From positions 1-6,747 of the forward strand of contig JAOAPP010000819.1 in NCBI GenBank assembly GCA_025462985.1: a stretch of DNA of 6,747 bases, in the 5' to 3' direction. The stretch is from Bryobacterales bacterium (GTDB taxonomy: Bacteria > Acidobacteriota > Terriglobia > Bryobacterales > Bryobacteraceae). Made by a program: the position numbers and the translations under genes. Every line of letters begins with the position of its first letter. The first letter of the stretch is position 1. The notes beneath the pieces are model-generated. The model was given only the letters and a program-made list of their open reading frames with translations, made no database searches and was not told where the DNA came from. Shown here one piece after another: positions 1-6,103 of this stretch.

Positions 1-226
1 TCATCGACTGCAGGCTCTTGGTGACCTGCTCCTGCATCTTGGCCTGCTCGAGCTGGCGCTGGTTGCCGATCACGGCGGCCGCCTGCTGCGTCAGCGCCTG
101 GTGCTGCGTCTGGGCCTCCGCGATCGCCTGCTGGATCTGGACCTTGGGGTCGGCCTTCTCGTCGATCTTGGCGCCGAAGGCCGCCATCATGTACTTATAG
201 AGCTTCACGAACGGGTTCGCGGCCAC
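1..226 (-). CDS. pspA: PspA/IM30 family membrane-stress protein, N-terminal part, apparently with an internal deletion
   Basis: The first 75 codons are visible and the frame stays open at the left edge. The protein opens [18 protein letters not shown], the amphipathic helix that binds stressed membrane in this ESCRT-III-like family, followed by [17 protein letters not shown] (about residues 19-35) and NQRQLE (55-60), all typical of actinobacterial PspA (the mycobacterial 35-kDa antigen). Directly after E60 comes [15 protein letters not shown]. In the relatives I remember, that segment lies near residue 160, after the long coiled-coil hairpin, so about 90-100 residues seem to be missing in frame. 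The GTG start is set by AGGAG 5 nt upstream and by alignment with the family start MANPFVK. PspA stabilises the membrane, and in mycobacteria it is activated by ClgR, encoded just upstream here. The family call is firm. The deletion rests on recalled homologues and could be an assembly fault. Confidence 0.9.
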   Translation of the reverse strand, partial: MAANPFVKLYKYMMAAFGAKIDEKADPKVQIQQAIAEAQTQHQALTQQAAAVIGNQRQLEQAKMQEQVTKSLQSM

Positions 227-231
227 ACGTA

Positions 232-236
232 CTCCT
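232..236 (-). promoter_or_regulatory. Ribosome binding site of pspA
   Basis: AGGAG on the minus strand sits 5 nt before the GTG at 226-224. It fixes the start so that the protein begins like known PspA proteins. It overlaps CTAGGAGT, which resembles the CTAG-type -10 boxes elsewhere in the window but does not fit TANNNT exactly, so I call it a Shine-Dalgarno site only. Confidence 0.7.
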
Positions 237-272
237 AGATGAGGGATCTGGTCCCCATCCTGGCACCTCGCC

Positions 273-325
273 CCGTGCGTCCGCTCACGCGCCGCCGCAG
301 CGTGTCCGGGTGAGCGGACGCACGG
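273..325 (-). terminator. Strong inverted repeat between tetR and pspA, probable terminator
   Basis: A perfect 15-bp inverted repeat, CCGTGCGTCCGCTCA at 273-287 and TGAGCGGACGCACGG at 311-325, surrounds a 23-base loop. A smaller alternative stem (ACGC 287-290 with GCGT 300-303) lies within it. It begins 26 bases past the tetR stop codon, in non-coding DNA. There is no T-run on either side, but actinobacterial terminators often lack one. It could end the clgR-tetR transcript, attenuate read-through into pspA, or bind a regulator as DNA. The repeat is certain; the function is inferred. Confidence 0.5.
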
Positions 326-339
326 AGCTGCTGCAGCTC
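325..339. promoter_or_regulatory. 15-bp perfect palindrome, candidate operator
   Basis: GAGCTGC-T-GCAGCTC reads the same on both strands around one central base. It abuts the inverted repeat at 273-325 and lies just past the end of tetR, about 100 bases upstream of pspA. Size and symmetry suit a TetR-family dimer operator, which would let the neighbouring TetR protein act on pspA. No promoter could be placed beside it, so the role is speculative. Confidence 0.3.
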
Positions 340-350
340 GGGTCGGGGTG

Positions 351-998
351 TCAGCCCGGCCAGCCCAGAGCCCCGTTGCTGGTCGTTGCCGCGGCAGCAG
401 GTGCCGGCGCGGGGGCGGTGCGCGTGGTCAGGCCGCGGACGAGAGCCTCTGCGGCTGATCTCGCCTCGTCACGCGTGAGCGGCCACAGCACCTGGCTGGT
501 CGCCCAGCGCAGCACGGTGTCGACGTCGCTGGGGCTGCTCGGCGCGCCGCCGGCAGTGAGCACCGCGGCGACGCCCTCGCGGGCGAGCTGCCACCCGCGG
601 GAGGCGCTGGGGGTGAGCAGCGGTGCCAGCAGCTGCTGCTCGCCGTCCGCGGCCTTGCGCAGGGCGGGGTGCTCACCGAGGACCGCGGCGACGTGGGCGA
701 GCGCCTCGGCCAGGCCGGCGCTCGACGCCGTCGTGACGCAGGCACCGACGAGGTCGGCGACCTGCTGGTCGACGACCGCGGAGAGCACGTCGTCCTTGGT
801 GCGGAAGTGGTTGTAGAGGGTGGCCTTCGCGACCCCGGACTTGCTGGCGACGTCGACCATCGTGGTCTTGCGGATGCCGTAGCGGGCGACGCACTCAGCC
901 GTCGCGCCCAGCAGCGCGGACCGGGTGCGGCCCATCGCGTTGCCGCTGCGGGCGCGCGTGCCGGGCTCGCGGACAGGGACGTCCGACGGGTTGGTCAC
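351..998 (-). CDS. TetR/AcrR family transcriptional regulator
   Basis: The protein has 215 residues, the usual size for the family. The N-terminal DNA-binding domain is clear: a first helix around [18 protein letters not shown] (about 24-41), then the helix-turn-helix [29 protein letters not shown] (about 44-72), with the hallmark LYNHF-K. The C-terminal ligand/dimer domain (about 75-190) is unspecific and the last 25 residues are an Ala/Pro/Thr tail. The GTG start lies 7 bases past the clgR stop without a good ribosome site, which suggests translation coupled to clgR. A later ATG (residue 22) is an alternative start that would still keep the whole DNA-binding domain. Its location between clgR and pspA suggests control of membrane stress or an efflux function, but the ligand and targets cannot be read from the sequence. 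Confidence 0.93.
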   Translation of the reverse strand: MTNPSDVPVREPGTRARSGNAMGRTRSALLGATAECVARYGIRKTTMVDVASKSGVAKATLYNHFRTKDDVLSAVVDQQVADLVGACVTTASSAGLAEALAHVAAVLGEHPALRKAADGEQQLLAPLLTPSASRGWQLAREGVAAVLTAGGAPSSPSDVDTVLRWATSQVLWPLTRDEARSAAEALVRGLTTRTAPAPAPAAAATTSNGALGWPG

Positions 999-1005
999 CT
1001 GGCGA

Positions 1006-1332
1006 TCAGGCGGCGGACAGCACTGCGCTCACCGGCGCGGGCTCGGGGACGACCTCGAGGACCGGGACGGGGTGCGGCTCGGGGTGCGGCTCGAAGACGG
1101 CGAGCTCCTCGCTGACGTCGCGCAGGACGTCGGAGAGGCGGACGCCGAGGGCGCGGCAGATGCTGGCGAGCAGCTCGCTGCTGGCCTCCTTCTGACCGCG
1201 CTCGACCTCGCTGAGGTAGCCGAGGCTGACGCGGGCGGCGCTGGAGACCTCGCGCAGCGTGCGCTGCTGCTGCAGGCGCGTCTCGCGGAGGGCGTCACCC
1301 AGCAGGCTGCGGAGCACCACGGTCTCGCCCAC
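1006..1332 (-). CDS. clgR: ClgR-type XRE-family transcriptional regulator of Clp protease and PspA genes
   Basis: The 108-residue protein matches Clg[21 protein letters not shown] (about 11-30) and [20 protein letters not shown] (31-50) form the Cro/C1 helix-turn-helix, followed by [28 protein letters not shown]. ClgR activates clpP and clpC genes, and in mycobacteria pspA. Reading upstream gives a longer open frame to 1548, but that stretch is Pro/Arg-rich shadow overlapping the end of cinA. The GTG at 1332 has GGAGG 7 nt upstream and matches the family N-terminus. The tail is unusual: about 35 Pro/Glu/Val-rich residues with an EPHPEPHP repeat, ending LSAA. Streptomyces ClgR ends in Ala residues that make it a Clp substrate, so this end may be a degron. 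It is followed by tetR and then pspA on the same strand. Confidence 0.93.
   Translation of the reverse strand: MGETVVLRSLLGDALRETRLQQQRTLREVSSAARVSLGYLSEVERGQKEASSELLASICRALGVRLSDVLRDVSEELAVFEPHPEPHPVPVLEVVPEPAPVSAVLSAA
1069..1092. repeat. 12-bp tandem duplication inside clgR
   Basis: GGGGTGCGGCTC occurs twice, head to tail and without mismatch. On the coding strand it encodes the doubled EPHP of the ClgR tail. Because the unit is a multiple of three it keeps the frame. It looks like a recent slippage event and could vary in copy number between strains. Confidence 0.85.
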
Positions 1333-1339
1333 TCGTCCA

Positions 1340-1344
1340 CCTCC
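1340..1344 (-). promoter_or_regulatory. Ribosome binding site that sets the clgR start
   Basis: GGAGG on the minus strand lies 7 nt before the GTG at 1332-1330. It is the strongest Shine-Dalgarno match in the window and decides for the 108-residue ClgR over the longer open frame. Confidence 0.8.
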
Positions 1345-1364
1345 GGCTGTTGCTGCTGTGCCCA

Positions 1365-1383
1365 ACGCTACCCGCATCCTGCG
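1365..1383 (-). promoter_or_regulatory. Candidate clgR promoter with adjacent ClgR-like dyad
   Basis: On the minus strand TAGCGT (1370-1365) fits the actinobacterial -10 pattern TANNNT and would start transcription about 25 bases before the clgR GTG. Two bases upstream is the dyad CGCA-N3-TGCG (1373-1383), which has the CGC-N5-GCG core of the ClgR operator described in corynebacteria, although the flanking positions match poorly. This would suit autoregulation. No clear -35 was found. The 104-base gap between cinA and clgR holds nothing else I can support. Confidence 0.35.
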
Positions 1384-1436
1384 ACGTGAGCACGGGGGCC
1401 CCTGTTGTTCTCTGACAGCACAACCGTCCAGAACCG

Positions 1437-2654
1437 TCAGACCTTCCCGCTCATCAGGTGGCGGCGGAGCAGGTGGAGGGCGGACTGGACGGTGAGGGCG
1501 CGGACCCGGTCGCGGTCGCCGGGCAGCCGGGCCTCGAGCACCTCGCACGTCGGTCCCGCCACCGCGAGGAAGACGGTGCCGACGGGCTTGCCCTCCTGCC
1601 CGTCCGGTCCCGCGACGCCGGTGACGGCCAGGCCCCAGGTCGCGCCGAGCCGGGTACGGGCACCCTCGGCGAGGGCCGCCGCGGTGTCGGGGGCGACCGC
1701 GCCGGAGGCGTCGAGCAGCGGCCCGGGGACGCCGGCGAGCGAGGACTTGAGGTCGGTGGCGTAGACGACCATCCCGCCGCGGAACGTCGTCGACGCACCC
1801 GGCCGGGCGGACAGCGCCGCCGACAGCGCCCCCCCGGTCAGCGACTCGGCGACGGCGACGGTCTGCCCCGCGCCGAACAGCCGGTCGTGCACCACGCCCT
1901 CGACGGTGTCGGAGTCGTGGCCCCAGACGGCGTCGCCCAGGGCCGCGTCGGCGTGCGCCACCAGCGGGTCGAGGACGGCGGGATCGCCGGTCGTCGTGAA
2001 GCGGACCCGGACCAGGCCGCCGCTGGCGAGGTAGGACATGCCGACCCCGTTTGGGAGCACCAGCCCCGGCTCGACGAGCTCGGCGACCGCCGACTCCCCC
2101 ACGCCGTGGACGAGCACCTGGCGGGTGGTCACGACCCGGCCGGTCCTGGCGGCGAGTCGCGGCCAGACCGTGGTGGAGGCCGCGCGCAGCTCGGGCGGCG
2201 GGCCGGGCAGCGCCACGACCACCTTGCCGTCCTTCTCGAGCCAGACGCCCGGGGCGGTCCCTGCGCTGTTGTCGAGGGTCTCGGCACCGGCGGGTACGTC
2301 GGCCTGCGCGAGCACCGCGTCCGGCATCTCCCGGCCCCAGCCGGCGAACAGGTCGCGGAGCCGCTGCTCGATCTCCGGGTCCCGCTTCAGCGGCGCGTCG
2401 AGGGCCGCCGCGATGACCTCGCGCGTCAGGTCGTCACGGGTCGGCCCGAGACCTCCGCACAGGATCAGCACGTCGACGTCGGCGAGGTGCCGGTGCACCG
2501 CGGCGACGAGGACGGGCAGGTCGTCGGCGAGGGCCTCGTTGGCCACGACCTCGACGCCGGCCGCGGCGAGCGCCTTGCCGAGGACCGCGGCGTTGGAGTT
2601 GACGACGTCGCCGAGCAGCAGCTCGGTGCCGATGGCCAGGACGGCGCCCTTCAC
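1437..2654 (-). CDS. cinA: CinA family protein, nicotinamide-nucleotide amidase with MoaB-like N-terminal domain
   Basis: This is a full two-domain CinA of 405 residues, close to the family norm of about 410-430. The N-terminal MoaB/MoeA-like domain (about 1-170) shows [14 protein letters not shown] (9-22), [14 protein letters not shown] (67-80), DNSAGTAPG (128-136) and ALPGPPPEL (148-156). In CinA this domain is linked to ADP-ribose pyrophosphatase activity. The C-terminal PncC-like domain (about 245-400) carries AESLTGG (269-275) with the conserved Ser, TGVAGPDG (345-352) and PVGTVFLA (357-364). It deamidates nicotinamide mononucleotide in NAD salvage; the name 'competence/damage-inducible' is historical. 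The GTG start overlaps the pgsA stop (GTGA), so translation is coupled. A much longer open frame upstream in this frame is not coding, since it runs antisense-like through pgsA and rimO. The last gene of the housekeeping cluster before the clgR promoter gap. Confidence 0.95.
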   Translation of the reverse strand: MKGAVLAIGTELLLGDVVNSNAAVLGKALAAAGVEVVANEALADDLPVLVAAVHRHLADVDVLILCGGLGPTRDDLTREVIAAALDAPLKRDPEIEQRLRDLFAGWGREMPDAVLAQADVPAGAETLDNSAGTAPGVWLEKDGKVVVALPGPPPELRAASTTVWPRLAARTGRVVTTRQVLVHGVGESAVAELVEPGLVLPNGVGMSYLASGGLVRVRFTTTGDPAVLDPLVAHADAALGDAVWGHDSDTVEGVVHDRLFGAGQTVAVAESLTGGALSAALSARPGASTTFRGGMVVYATDLKSSLAGVPGPLLDASGAVAPDTAAALAEGARTRLGATWGLAVTGVAGPDGQEGKPVGTVFLAVAGPTCEVLEARLPGDRDRVRALTVQSALHLLRRHLMSGKV

Positions 2655-3277
2655 TGCCGGGCGGCCTTGCGGGCCCGCTTCATCGCGGCCCGCTCGCTCG
2701 TCTGCCGGAGGGTCAGAGCCCTCGCCACGTAGTCGATCCCTGTCACCACGGTCACGACGATGGCGAGGGCCATCACCACCGCGCGACCCGAGGCGAGCCA
2801 CCCGGTGAAGGGCAGCACGTAGAGACCGATGGCCACCGCCTGCAGGAACGCCTTGAGCTTGCCGCCGCGGGACGCCGGGATCACGCCGTGCCGGATCACC
2901 CAGAAGCGCAGGGCCGTCACCCCGACCTCGCGGACCAGGACGAGGATGGTGATCCACCAGGGCAGGTCGTCGAGCAGCGACAGCCCGATGAGGGCGGCCC
3001 CGATGAGAGCCTTGTCGGCGATGGGGTCGACGAGCTTGCCGAAGGACGTGACGAGGTTGCGGTTGCGGGCGATCTGGCCGTCGATGCGGTCGGTGTAGGA
3101 CGCCACCGCGAACACGCCCCAGGCCACCCATCGCCAGCCGGTCGTGTGCCCGCCGTGGGCGAACAGGGCGACGACGAAGACGGGGACCAGCGCGAGGCGG
3201 AACACGGTGAGCTGGTTGGCGAGGTTCCAGGTGGCAGCCTTGGGGTTCAGCGGCAGGGCCAGCGGGTCCTCGGTCAC
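2651..3277 (-). CDS. pgsA: CDP-alcohol phosphatidyltransferase, CDP-diacylglycerol-glycerol-3-phosphate 3-phosphatidyltransferase type
   Basis: This integral membrane enzyme transfers a phosphatidyl group from CDP-diacylglycerol to an alcohol, most likely glycerol 3-phosphate, making phosphatidylglycerol phosphate for phosphatidylglycerol and cardiolipin. The complete catalytic signature D-x2-DG-x2-AR-x8-G-x3-D-x3-D is present: D63, D66-G67, A70-R71, G80, D84, D88. An N-terminal [15 protein letters not shown] (18-32) corresponds to the family's NxPNxLTxxR entry helix. Hydrophobic segments lie near 27-40, 50-62, 90-101, 107-117, 145-157 and 166-184, and the C-terminus is basic. Length is 208 residues. 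The GTG start overlaps the rimO stop by 4 bases. This lineage position (between rimO and cinA, ahead of clgR and pspA) matches the mycobacterial pgsA3 neighbourhood. Exact substrate cannot be proved from motifs because other CDP-alcohol transferases share them. Confidence 0.93.
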   Translation of the reverse strand: MTEDPLALPLNPKAATWNLANQLTVFRLALVPVFVVALFAHGGHTTGWRWVAWGVFAVASYTDRIDGQIARNRNLVTSFGKLVDPIADKALIGAALIGLSLLDDLPWWITILVLVREVGVTALRFWVIRHGVIPASRGGKLKAFLQAVAIGLYVLPFTGWLASGRAVVMALAIVVTVVTGIDYVARALTLRQTSERAAMKRARKAARQ

Positions 3278-4620
3278 AGCTCCGCCACCAAGTCGACGCC
3301 CTCGGACGCGACCACCGTCGCCGTGACGATGCTGCCGATCGCGGCACCGGCGACCATCGTGGTGCCGTCCACCTCGGGCGCCTGGTGCAGGGCGCGCCCC
3401 TCACCGTCCGGTCCCTCGATGAGCACGCTGACCGTCGTACCGATCCGCTCCTCCGCCCGCTGGGAGGTGAGCTCCTCCACGAGGTCGGTGATGCGCGCGA
3501 CCCGCTCGTCCACCACGTCCTGCGGGAGGTGGTCGGGCAGGGTCGCTGCCTCCGTACCGTCTTCGTCGGAGTAGCCGAAGACGCCGACGACGTCGAGGCG
3601 CGCCTCGACGAGGAACCGCTCGAGCTCGGCCACGTCCTGCTCGGTCTCACCGGGGAACCCGACGATGACGTTGGAGCGGACGCCGGCCTCGGGGTCGAGG
3701 TCGCGCACCTGGCGCAGCAGGGTGAGGAACGCGTCCGTGCCGCCGAACCGCCGCATCCGGCGCAGCACCGACGCGCTGCTGTGCTGGAAGGACATGTCGA
3801 AGTACGGCGCGACGCCCGGCGTCCTCGTCAGCACCTCGACGAGGGTGGGCCGCATCTCCGCCGGCTGCAGGTAGGACAGCCGCACCCGCGGCACGATCCG
3901 CGCGAGCTCGGGCAGCAGCGTCTCGAGCAGCTTGAGGTCGCCGAGGTCCTTGCCGTAGGACGTGCTGTTCTCGCTGACGAGGACGAGCTCCTGCACGCCG
4001 TGGTCGGCGAGCCAGCGGGCCTCCGCGATCACGTCGGACGGGCGGCGGGAGACGAAGGCGCCGCGGAAGCTCGGGATGGCGCAGAAGCTGCAGCGGCGGT
4101 CGCAGCCGCTCGCGAGCTTCAGCGGCGCGACGGGGCTGTCGTCGAGGCGCTTGCGCAGGACGGTCGGGCCGCCGGCATGGCCGGGGATGCCGACGCTGAA
4201 GGCCGCCGGCTCCTGGCGCTCGACGGGGCTGATCGGCAGCAGCAGCCGGCGGTCGCTCGGCGTGTGCGCCTCGATGTGGCCGCCGGCCAGCACGGTCTGC
4301 AGGTGGGTCGACAGGTCGGCGTAGGAGTCGAAGCCGAGCACCGCGTCGGCCTCGGGCAGCTGGTCGGCGAGCTCCTTGCCGTACCGCTCCGCCAGGCACC
4401 CGACCGCGACCACCTTCGCGCCGGTGTCGCCCGCGGCCAGCAGGGTGTCGATGCTGTCCTTCTTGGCGCTCTCGACGAAGCCGCACGTGTTGACGACGAC
4501 GACGTCAGGAGCCTCGTCGGTCAGCTCCCAGCCGGCCGCGTCGAGCCGGCCCGCGAGCTCCTCGGAGTCGACCTCGTTGCGGGCACAGCCCAGCGTGACG
4601 AGGGACAGGCGACGGGACAC
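3274..4620 (-). CDS. rimO: Ribosomal protein S12 (aspartate-C3) methylthiotransferase RimO
   Basis: RimO is a radical-SAM enzyme that adds a methylthio group to a conserved aspartate of ribosomal protein S12. The N-terminal UPF0004 domain has its three [4Fe-4S] ligands at C12 ([12 protein letters not shown]), C46 ([11 protein letters not shown]) and C75 (VGCLAERY). The radical-SAM domain has CDRRCSFC (C173, C177, C180), and [19 protein letters not shown] and NVIVGFPGE follow. About the last 65 residues, including [20 protein letters not shown], form the TRAM domain. At 448 residues it is full length. The C12/[10 protein letters not shown] pattern and the absence of tRNA-type MiaB features favour RimO over MiaB. 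The start is GTG with almost no Shine-Dalgarno, but TAGACT lies 6 nt upstream, so it may be translated from a leaderless message as well as from the operon transcript. It starts 15 bases after the RodZ-like gene and overlaps pgsA by 4. Confidence 0.96.
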   Translation of the reverse strand: MSRRLSLVTLGCARNEVDSEELAGRLDAAGWELTDEAPDVVVVNTCGFVESAKKDSIDTLLAAGDTGAKVVAVGCLAERYGKELADQLPEADAVLGFDSYADLSTHLQTVLAGGHIEAHTPSDRRLLLPISPVERQEPAAFSVGIPGHAGGPTVLRKRLDDSPVAPLKLASGCDRRCSFCAIPSFRGAFVSRRPSDVIAEARWLADHGVQELVLVSENSTSYGKDLGDLKLLETLLPELARIVPRVRLSYLQPAEMRPTLVEVLTRTPGVAPYFDMSFQHSSASVLRRMRRFGGTDAFLTLLRQVRDLDPEAGVRSNVIVGFPGETEQDVAELERFLVEARLDVVGVFGYSDEDGTEAATLPDHLPQDVVDERVARITDLVEELTSQRAEERIGTTVSVLIEGPDGEGRALHQAPEVDGTTMVAGAAIGSIVTATVVASEGVDLVAEL

Positions 4621-4626
4621 CTGCCG

Positions 4627-4632
4627 AGTCTA
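4627..4632 (-). promoter_or_regulatory. Candidate -10 box of a leaderless rimO transcript
   Basis: TAGACT on the minus strand, within CCTAGACT, is followed by 6 bases and then the GTG start of rimO. This is the spacing expected if transcription begins at the start codon, a common arrangement in actinobacteria. The lack of a ribosome site supports it. No -35 is evident. It falls in the 15-base gap behind the RodZ-like gene. Confidence 0.45.
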
Positions 4633-4635
4633 GGT

Positions 4636-5454
4636 TCAGGTGGAGCTGAGACCGGTGGGCGTGCAGGAGAAGTGGCCCACCTTGCGGCTGTTCGGGGCCA
4701 CCGGCCCGCTGTCCCTGCCGTTGCAGTTGAGGCTGACCACCGGCGGGTTGCCGACGATGACCTTGAGCTTGGCGGCGTCGCGGAAGTCCTTGAACTGCCC
4801 GTCGCCGAGGGTGCCCTCGAACAGCGTCTGCCCGCCGGCGTTGCTGATGCTGACCCACGACTTGCCGCCGATGACACGGACCCGCAGCTGGGCGCCGGTG
4901 ACGGGGGGCTTGTTGGCCGTGCTGTCGGGCGGCACCGTGGCGTGCACCGTGGGCTGGGACACCTCGGGCGTCGCGGACGGGCTGGCGCCGAGGGCCGTGG
5001 GGCTGCGCCCGCCGCTGCCACCGCCCAGGCTGCCGATGCCGATCAGCGCGATGAGGACCGCGGCCGCGCCGGTGAGGGCGACACCCCAGCGGGGGCCGCG
5101 GCGGTCCGGGCGCAGCGACGCTGTCTTGGCGGCGGCGAAGTCGGAGCCGCCGAGGGTCGTGACCACGGCCTCCGGCTGGGTCAGCAGCGCCTCGACCGGC
5201 GCGCTGCCCTCGGCCTGGTCGAACAGCGCCAGCAGCGGGGCCGCGTCGATCCGCAGCGTCGAGGCGATCGACTTCACGTGCCCGCGGGCATAGACCGAGC
5301 CGCCGCTGGACGCGAAGCGGTCGGCCTCCAGGTCACGCACGAGCGTGGCCCGGATCCGGGTGTCGGCGCTGACCTGCTCCACCGTGAGACCGGCAGCCTC
5401 GCGCGCCTCGCGGAGGGCAACGCCGAGCGTGAGCTCGGGCTTCGCGGCAGGCAC
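4636..5454 (-). CDS. RodZ-like helix-turn-helix membrane protein with DUF4115 C-terminal domain
   Basis: The 272-residue protein has three parts. Residues about 7-75 are a cytoplasmic RodZ-type helix-turn-helix (TLGVALREAREAAGLTVEQV, then DTRIRATLVRDLEADRFASS and the family's GGSVYARGHVKSIASTLRID). Residues about 123-143 are a single membrane helix (WGVALTGAAAVLIALIGIGS). A Gly/Ser/Pro/Thr-rich linker leads to an extracytoplasmic beta domain of DUF4115 type (about 187-265), with WVSISNAGGQTLFEGTLGDG and LKVIVGNPPVVSLNCNG. In rod-shaped bacteria RodZ links MreB to the cell wall; actinobacterial relatives next to rimO are poorly characterised, so a role in cell shape or envelope is only inferred. 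Two cysteines, C244 and C264, could form a disulphide. The GTG start has GAGAGG 9 nt upstream. I do not assign rodZ as a symbol because orthology is uncertain. Confidence 0.88.
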   Translation of the reverse strand: MPAAKPELTLGVALREAREAAGLTVEQVSADTRIRATLVRDLEADRFASSGGSVYARGHVKSIASTLRIDAAPLLALFDQAEGSAPVEALLTQPEAVVTTLGGSDFAAAKTASLRPDRRGPRWGVALTGAAAVLIALIGIGSLGGGSGGRSPTALGASPSATPEVSQPTVHATVPPDSTANKPPVTGAQLRVRVIGGKSWVSISNAGGQTLFEGTLGDGQFKDFRDAAKLKVIVGNPPVVSLNCNGRDSGPVAPNSRKVGHFSCTPTGLSST

Positions 5455-5463
5455 GGGGACACG

Positions 5464-5469
5464 CCTCTC
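5464..5469 (-). promoter_or_regulatory. Ribosome binding site of the RodZ-like gene
   Basis: GAGAGG on the minus strand lies 9 nt before the GTG at 5454-5452 and supports that start, which places the helix-turn-helix at the normal distance from the N-terminus. Confidence 0.55.
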
Positions 5470-5499
5470 GGTGGTGGGGGAAGTGCGAGAGAGTGGCCC

Positions 5500-5529
5500 A
5501 GTCTAGGGGCGGCCGAGCGGCCGAGACAA
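5500..5529 (-). promoter_or_regulatory. Candidate promoter of the RodZ-like/rimO/pgsA/cinA cluster
   Basis: On the minus strand TTGTCT (5529-5524) and TAGACT (5505-5500) are separated by 18 bases, a plausible housekeeping-sigma promoter. Transcription would start near 5493, leaving a leader of about 40 bases that contains the GAGAGG site. The spacer carries the tandem CGGCCGAG repeat. Confidence 0.45.
5510..5525. repeat. Tandem CGGCCGAG repeat in the promoter spacer
   Basis: CGGCCGAG occurs twice in a row. Each unit holds the palindrome CGGCCG, so the block can also fold as a 5-bp hairpin with a 4-base loop. Its position between the candidate -35 and -10 would suit an operator, but GC-rich DNA makes such repeats fairly likely by chance. 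Confidence 0.5.
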
Positions 5530-5536
5530 AGGCCGC
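5517..5536 (-). terminator. Hairpin just past the GNAT gene, possible terminator
   Basis: GCGGCC (5517-5522) and GGCCGC (5531-5536) form a perfect 6-bp GC stem with an 8-base loop, starting 3 bases after the acetyltransferase stop codon. No T-run follows. The loop contains the candidate -35 of the next gene, so terminator and promoter would overlap. The 85-base gap holds nothing else. Confidence 0.35.
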
Positions 5537-5539
5537 CTC

Positions 5540-6079
5540 TCAGGCACTGCCCAGGCCCTCGCGCCGGCTCCCGAACCGGCGCAGGCCGGCCGTGCCCGTG
5601 CGCAGGTCGCAGTGCATGAGCACCTGGTCGAAGCGGTCGTCCCCGACCGCGATCGCGTCCGGCCGGCGCCCGGTGACCACGAACCCCAGGCTCGCGTAGA
5701 GCCGCTGCGCGGCGTGGTTGTTGCCGCGGCACTCGAGTGTGAGCAGCTCCCTGCCGTCGGCGCGGGCGCTGTCGATGAGCGCGAGCAGCACGGCGCGGGC
5801 CGCTCCCCTGCCCCGGGCGTCCGGGCGGGTCATCACCTTGGTGATCTCGGCCATCCGCCGCGTCACCGGGTTGGCGGGTCGCCTCAGCGCACCGCAGGCG
5901 ACGAGACGGCCGGAGTCGAGCGCGACGAGCAGCTCGGCGTGCAGGTCCAGCCGCCACTGCTCGACCTCGTCCGCGGTCGGCACCTCGAGGAAGCCGACCG
6001 CGCCTCCGAGCGCGGCGACCGGCTGCACGAGGGCCACCAGGCCCTCGCGGTCGCTGTCCTCATAGGGCCGCACGTGCAC
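5540..6079 (-). CDS. GNAT family N-acetyltransferase
   Basis: This is a single-domain acetyl-CoA-dependent acetyltransferase of 179 residues. It starts with the family's HVRPYEDSDREGLVAL (2-17). The acetyl-CoA binding loop is MTRPDARGRGAARAVLLAL (83-101), matching V/T-x-P-x-x-RGxGA/G, and a motif-B region NHAAQRLYASLGFVVTGRRP (121-140) follows. The substrate is unknown. It does not resemble the mycobacterial ArgA encoded near pgsA3. The frame continues far upstream, but that part is antisense to the ABC transporter gene. The GTG at 6079 is chosen because it lies 7 nt after TAGAGT, consistent with a leaderless message; a second GTG at 6073 is possible. There is no Shine-Dalgarno at either. It is transcribed away from the ABC gene and towards the RodZ-like gene. 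Confidence 0.88.
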   Translation of the reverse strand: MHVRPYEDSDREGLVALVQPVAALGGAVGFLEVPTADEVEQWRLDLHAELLVALDSGRLVACGALRRPANPVTRRMAEITKVMTRPDARGRGAARAVLLALIDSARADGRELLTLECRGNNHAAQRLYASLGFVVTGRRPDAIAVGDDRFDQVLMHCDLRTGTAGLRRFGSRREGLGSA

Positions 6080-6103
6080 GCCGTGGACTCTAGGGTTCCG
6101 GAG
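6080..6103. promoter_or_regulatory. Shared divergent promoter region for the GNAT and ABC genes, both possibly leaderless
   Basis: Plus strand TAGGGT (6091-6096) lies 7 nt before the GTG of the ABC gene at 6104. Minus strand TAGAGT (6092-6087) lies 7 nt before the GTG of the GNAT gene at 6079. The two -10 boxes overlap by two bases in ACTCTAGGGT, around a central CTAG, and the layout is symmetric. Neither start has a properly spaced ribosome site, and neither has a recognisable -35. Confidence 0.5.

Noticed and set aside
1..3. TCA at the left edge, which could read as a TGA stop ending pspA
   Set aside because: It is out of frame: the pspA codon boundary falls at positions 4-2 (ATG, Met75), so the gene remains open at the edge.
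1395..1402. GGGGCCCC palindrome in the cinA-clgR gap
   Set aside because: Too short and simple to mean anything in such GC-rich DNA.
1333..1548. 72-residue N-terminal extension of clgR
   Set aside because: It is Pro/Arg low complexity, overlaps the 3' end of cinA and would ignore the strong GGAGG before the GTG at 1332.
2655..3650. Long open frame continuing upstream of cinA on the minus strand
   Set aside because: It is Arg/Pro/Ser-rich and overlaps pgsA and rimO in another frame. CinA homology begins exactly at the GTG at 2654.
3385..5619. 744-codon open frame on the plus strand
   Set aside because: It runs antisense to rimO, the RodZ-like gene and part of the GNAT gene. Its Ala/Arg/Gly/Glu-rich sequence has no domain and is typical of GC-rich shadow frames.
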